Source: Acidobacteriota bacterium
GTDB lineage: Bacteria > Acidobacteriota > Terriglobia > Terriglobales > Acidobacteriaceae
NCBI GenBank assembly: GCA_013289795.1
Contig: JABCZH010000001.1
Location: forward strand, 124,001-188,000
Direction: 5' to 3'
Length of the DNA stretch: 64,000 nt
Below the pieces are notes generated by a model. It was not told where the DNA came from, did not search any database, and saw nothing but the letters and a program-made list of their open reading frames with translations. The translations under genes were made by a program, and so were the position numbers. Shown piece after piece: positions 63,462 through 64,000 of the stretch (positions are counted from its first letter, which is position 1; the number at the start of each line of letters is the position of its first letter).

Positions 63462-63908
63462 GTGGTGAAAATCAAGATTGCATGGATCGGTAAAACCAAA
63501 GCAACAGCGATCCAAACCCTCACCGACGAATACCTGAAACGACTAAAGCACTATGCCGAGGTTGAAGGCGTTTCGGTAAGGGATGAGGCCAGCCTGCTGA
63601 AGTTGTGTGAACCGCGCGCGCGTCCGGCGAGGCATGCCCTAGTGCTGCTGGATAGCCGCGGAAAACAGCTCTCCTCCGAAGAGTTCGCCAAGTGGCTGGG
63701 CGACCATCAAGACCGCACTTCGTCGCCGCTTTTGCTCGCCATCGGCTCAGCGGATGGCTTCAGCGACGAAGCCCGGCGGGCTGCGACTCTTGTTCTCTCG
63801 CTGGGCAAAATGACCTTGGCGCATGAGTTGGCGCGGGTGGTTTTGCTCGAGCAGCTCTACCGCGCATTCACCATTCTGAAGGGGCATCCCTACCACCTGG
63901 GGCACTGA
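63462..63908 (+). CDS. rlmH: 23S rRNA (pseudouridine-1915-N3) methyltransferase RlmH
   Basis: A 148-residue SPOUT methyltransferase. It has the family opening VKIKIAWIGKTK, the SPOUT knot region LLLAIGSADGFSDEARRAAT, and the C-terminal signature LAHELARVVLLEQLYRAFTI followed by LKGHPYHLGH. The start is GTG 63462 or the adjacent GTG 63465. It methylates the pseudouridine at position 1915 of 23S rRNA. It is preceded by the CACAGAG repeat with no clear ribosome binding site. Confidence 0.96.
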   Translation: MVKIKIAWIGKTKATAIQTLTDEYLKRLKHYAEVEGVSVRDEASLLKLCEPRARPARHALVLLDSRGKQLSSEEFAKWLGDHQDRTSSPLLLAIGSADGFSDEARRAATLVLSLGKMTLAHELARVVLLEQLYRAFTILKGHPYHLGH

Positions 63909-63945
63909 CCGTCCCGCGAACAGGTACAATCAAGATTCACCTACA

Positions 63946-64000
63946 ATGACAGACGTTCGCCGTGGTTTGATCATCGTCAATACCGGTCCCGGCAAGGGCA
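63946..64000 (+). CDS. Start of a CobO-like corrinoid adenosyltransferase (3' end outside window)
   Basis: Only 18 codons are visible: MTDVRRGLIIVNTGPGKG. This is the P-loop start of the CobO/BtuR family of cob(I)yrinic acid a,c-diamide adenosyltransferases, whose members read GLxIVxTGNGKGKTTAALG. The Pro at the fifteenth residue differs from the usual Asn. It suggests that cobalamin-related genes follow to the right. Confidence 0.65.
   Translation, partial: MTDVRRGLIIVNTGPGKG

Overview
The window looks like a chromosomal segment of an Acidobacteriota bacterium, probably class Terriglobia. This is inferred from gene content and a GC-rich composition; no rRNA gene is present. The pointers are a PadR-linked duplicated orphan permease (ADOP family), a VWFA-related protein of the acidobacterial type, TolB-like propellers, many secreted hydrolases of the class C beta-lactamase fold, and the gene order around dnaA. 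The dnaA/dnaN/gyrB/gyrA neighbourhood and DnaA-box-like sites indicate that the replication origin lies near 33-35 kb.

Layout. 0-8.5 kb: the end of a propeller protein, an ADOP permease with its PadR regulator, and a minus-strand cluster of an ECF sigma factor, a small membrane protein and a serine hydrolase, followed by a 5'-3' exonuclease. 8.5-16.9 kb: a peroxiredoxin with an in-frame TGA exactly at the peroxidatic cysteine, a cold-shock protein with a CIRCE-like site in its promoter, a TlpA-like protein, a sialidase-like BNR protein, a delta-60 repeat protein and a COG4389 (Gcr-type) membrane protein. 16.7-21.1 kb: a methionine operon (cystathionine gamma-synthase, an aspartokinase-homoserine dehydrogenase fusion without ACT domains, cystathionine beta-lyase) behind a strong promoter and a pseudoknotted leader RNA that buries the ribosome binding site. 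21.2-28.4 kb: ruvB, hicBA, ruvA, a TolC/HlyD/EmrB-type tripartite efflux operon and a cytidylate-kinase-like protein.

28.4-36.4 kb: the replication-origin block. Leftward: rpmH, rnpA, yidD, yidC, jag, mnmE. Rightward: dnaA, a probable oriC, dnaN. 36.4-53.3 kb: a VWA protein, mscL with a zinc-ribbon tail, a TonB-type protein, gyrB, several exported or membrane proteins, two tandem paralogues, gyrA and a serine hydrolase with a TPR-like end. 53.4-64 kb: an M61 peptidase, rplU-rpmA-obgE, a hybrid histidine kinase with a PilZ domain, nadD-rsfS-methyltransferase-rlmH, and the first 18 codons of a CobO-like adenosyltransferase running off the end.

The strongest unusual signals are the probable selenocysteine peroxiredoxin (TGA codon 49) and the pseudoknotted leader upstream of the methionine operon. 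Further items are the ACT-less AK-HSD fusion, the hicBA pair between ruvB and ruvA, dispersed intergenic repeat families (one of which encodes the C-terminus of ObgE), and candidate operators upstream of padR, csp and gyrA. No tRNA, rRNA, CRISPR array or intact insertion sequence was recognised.
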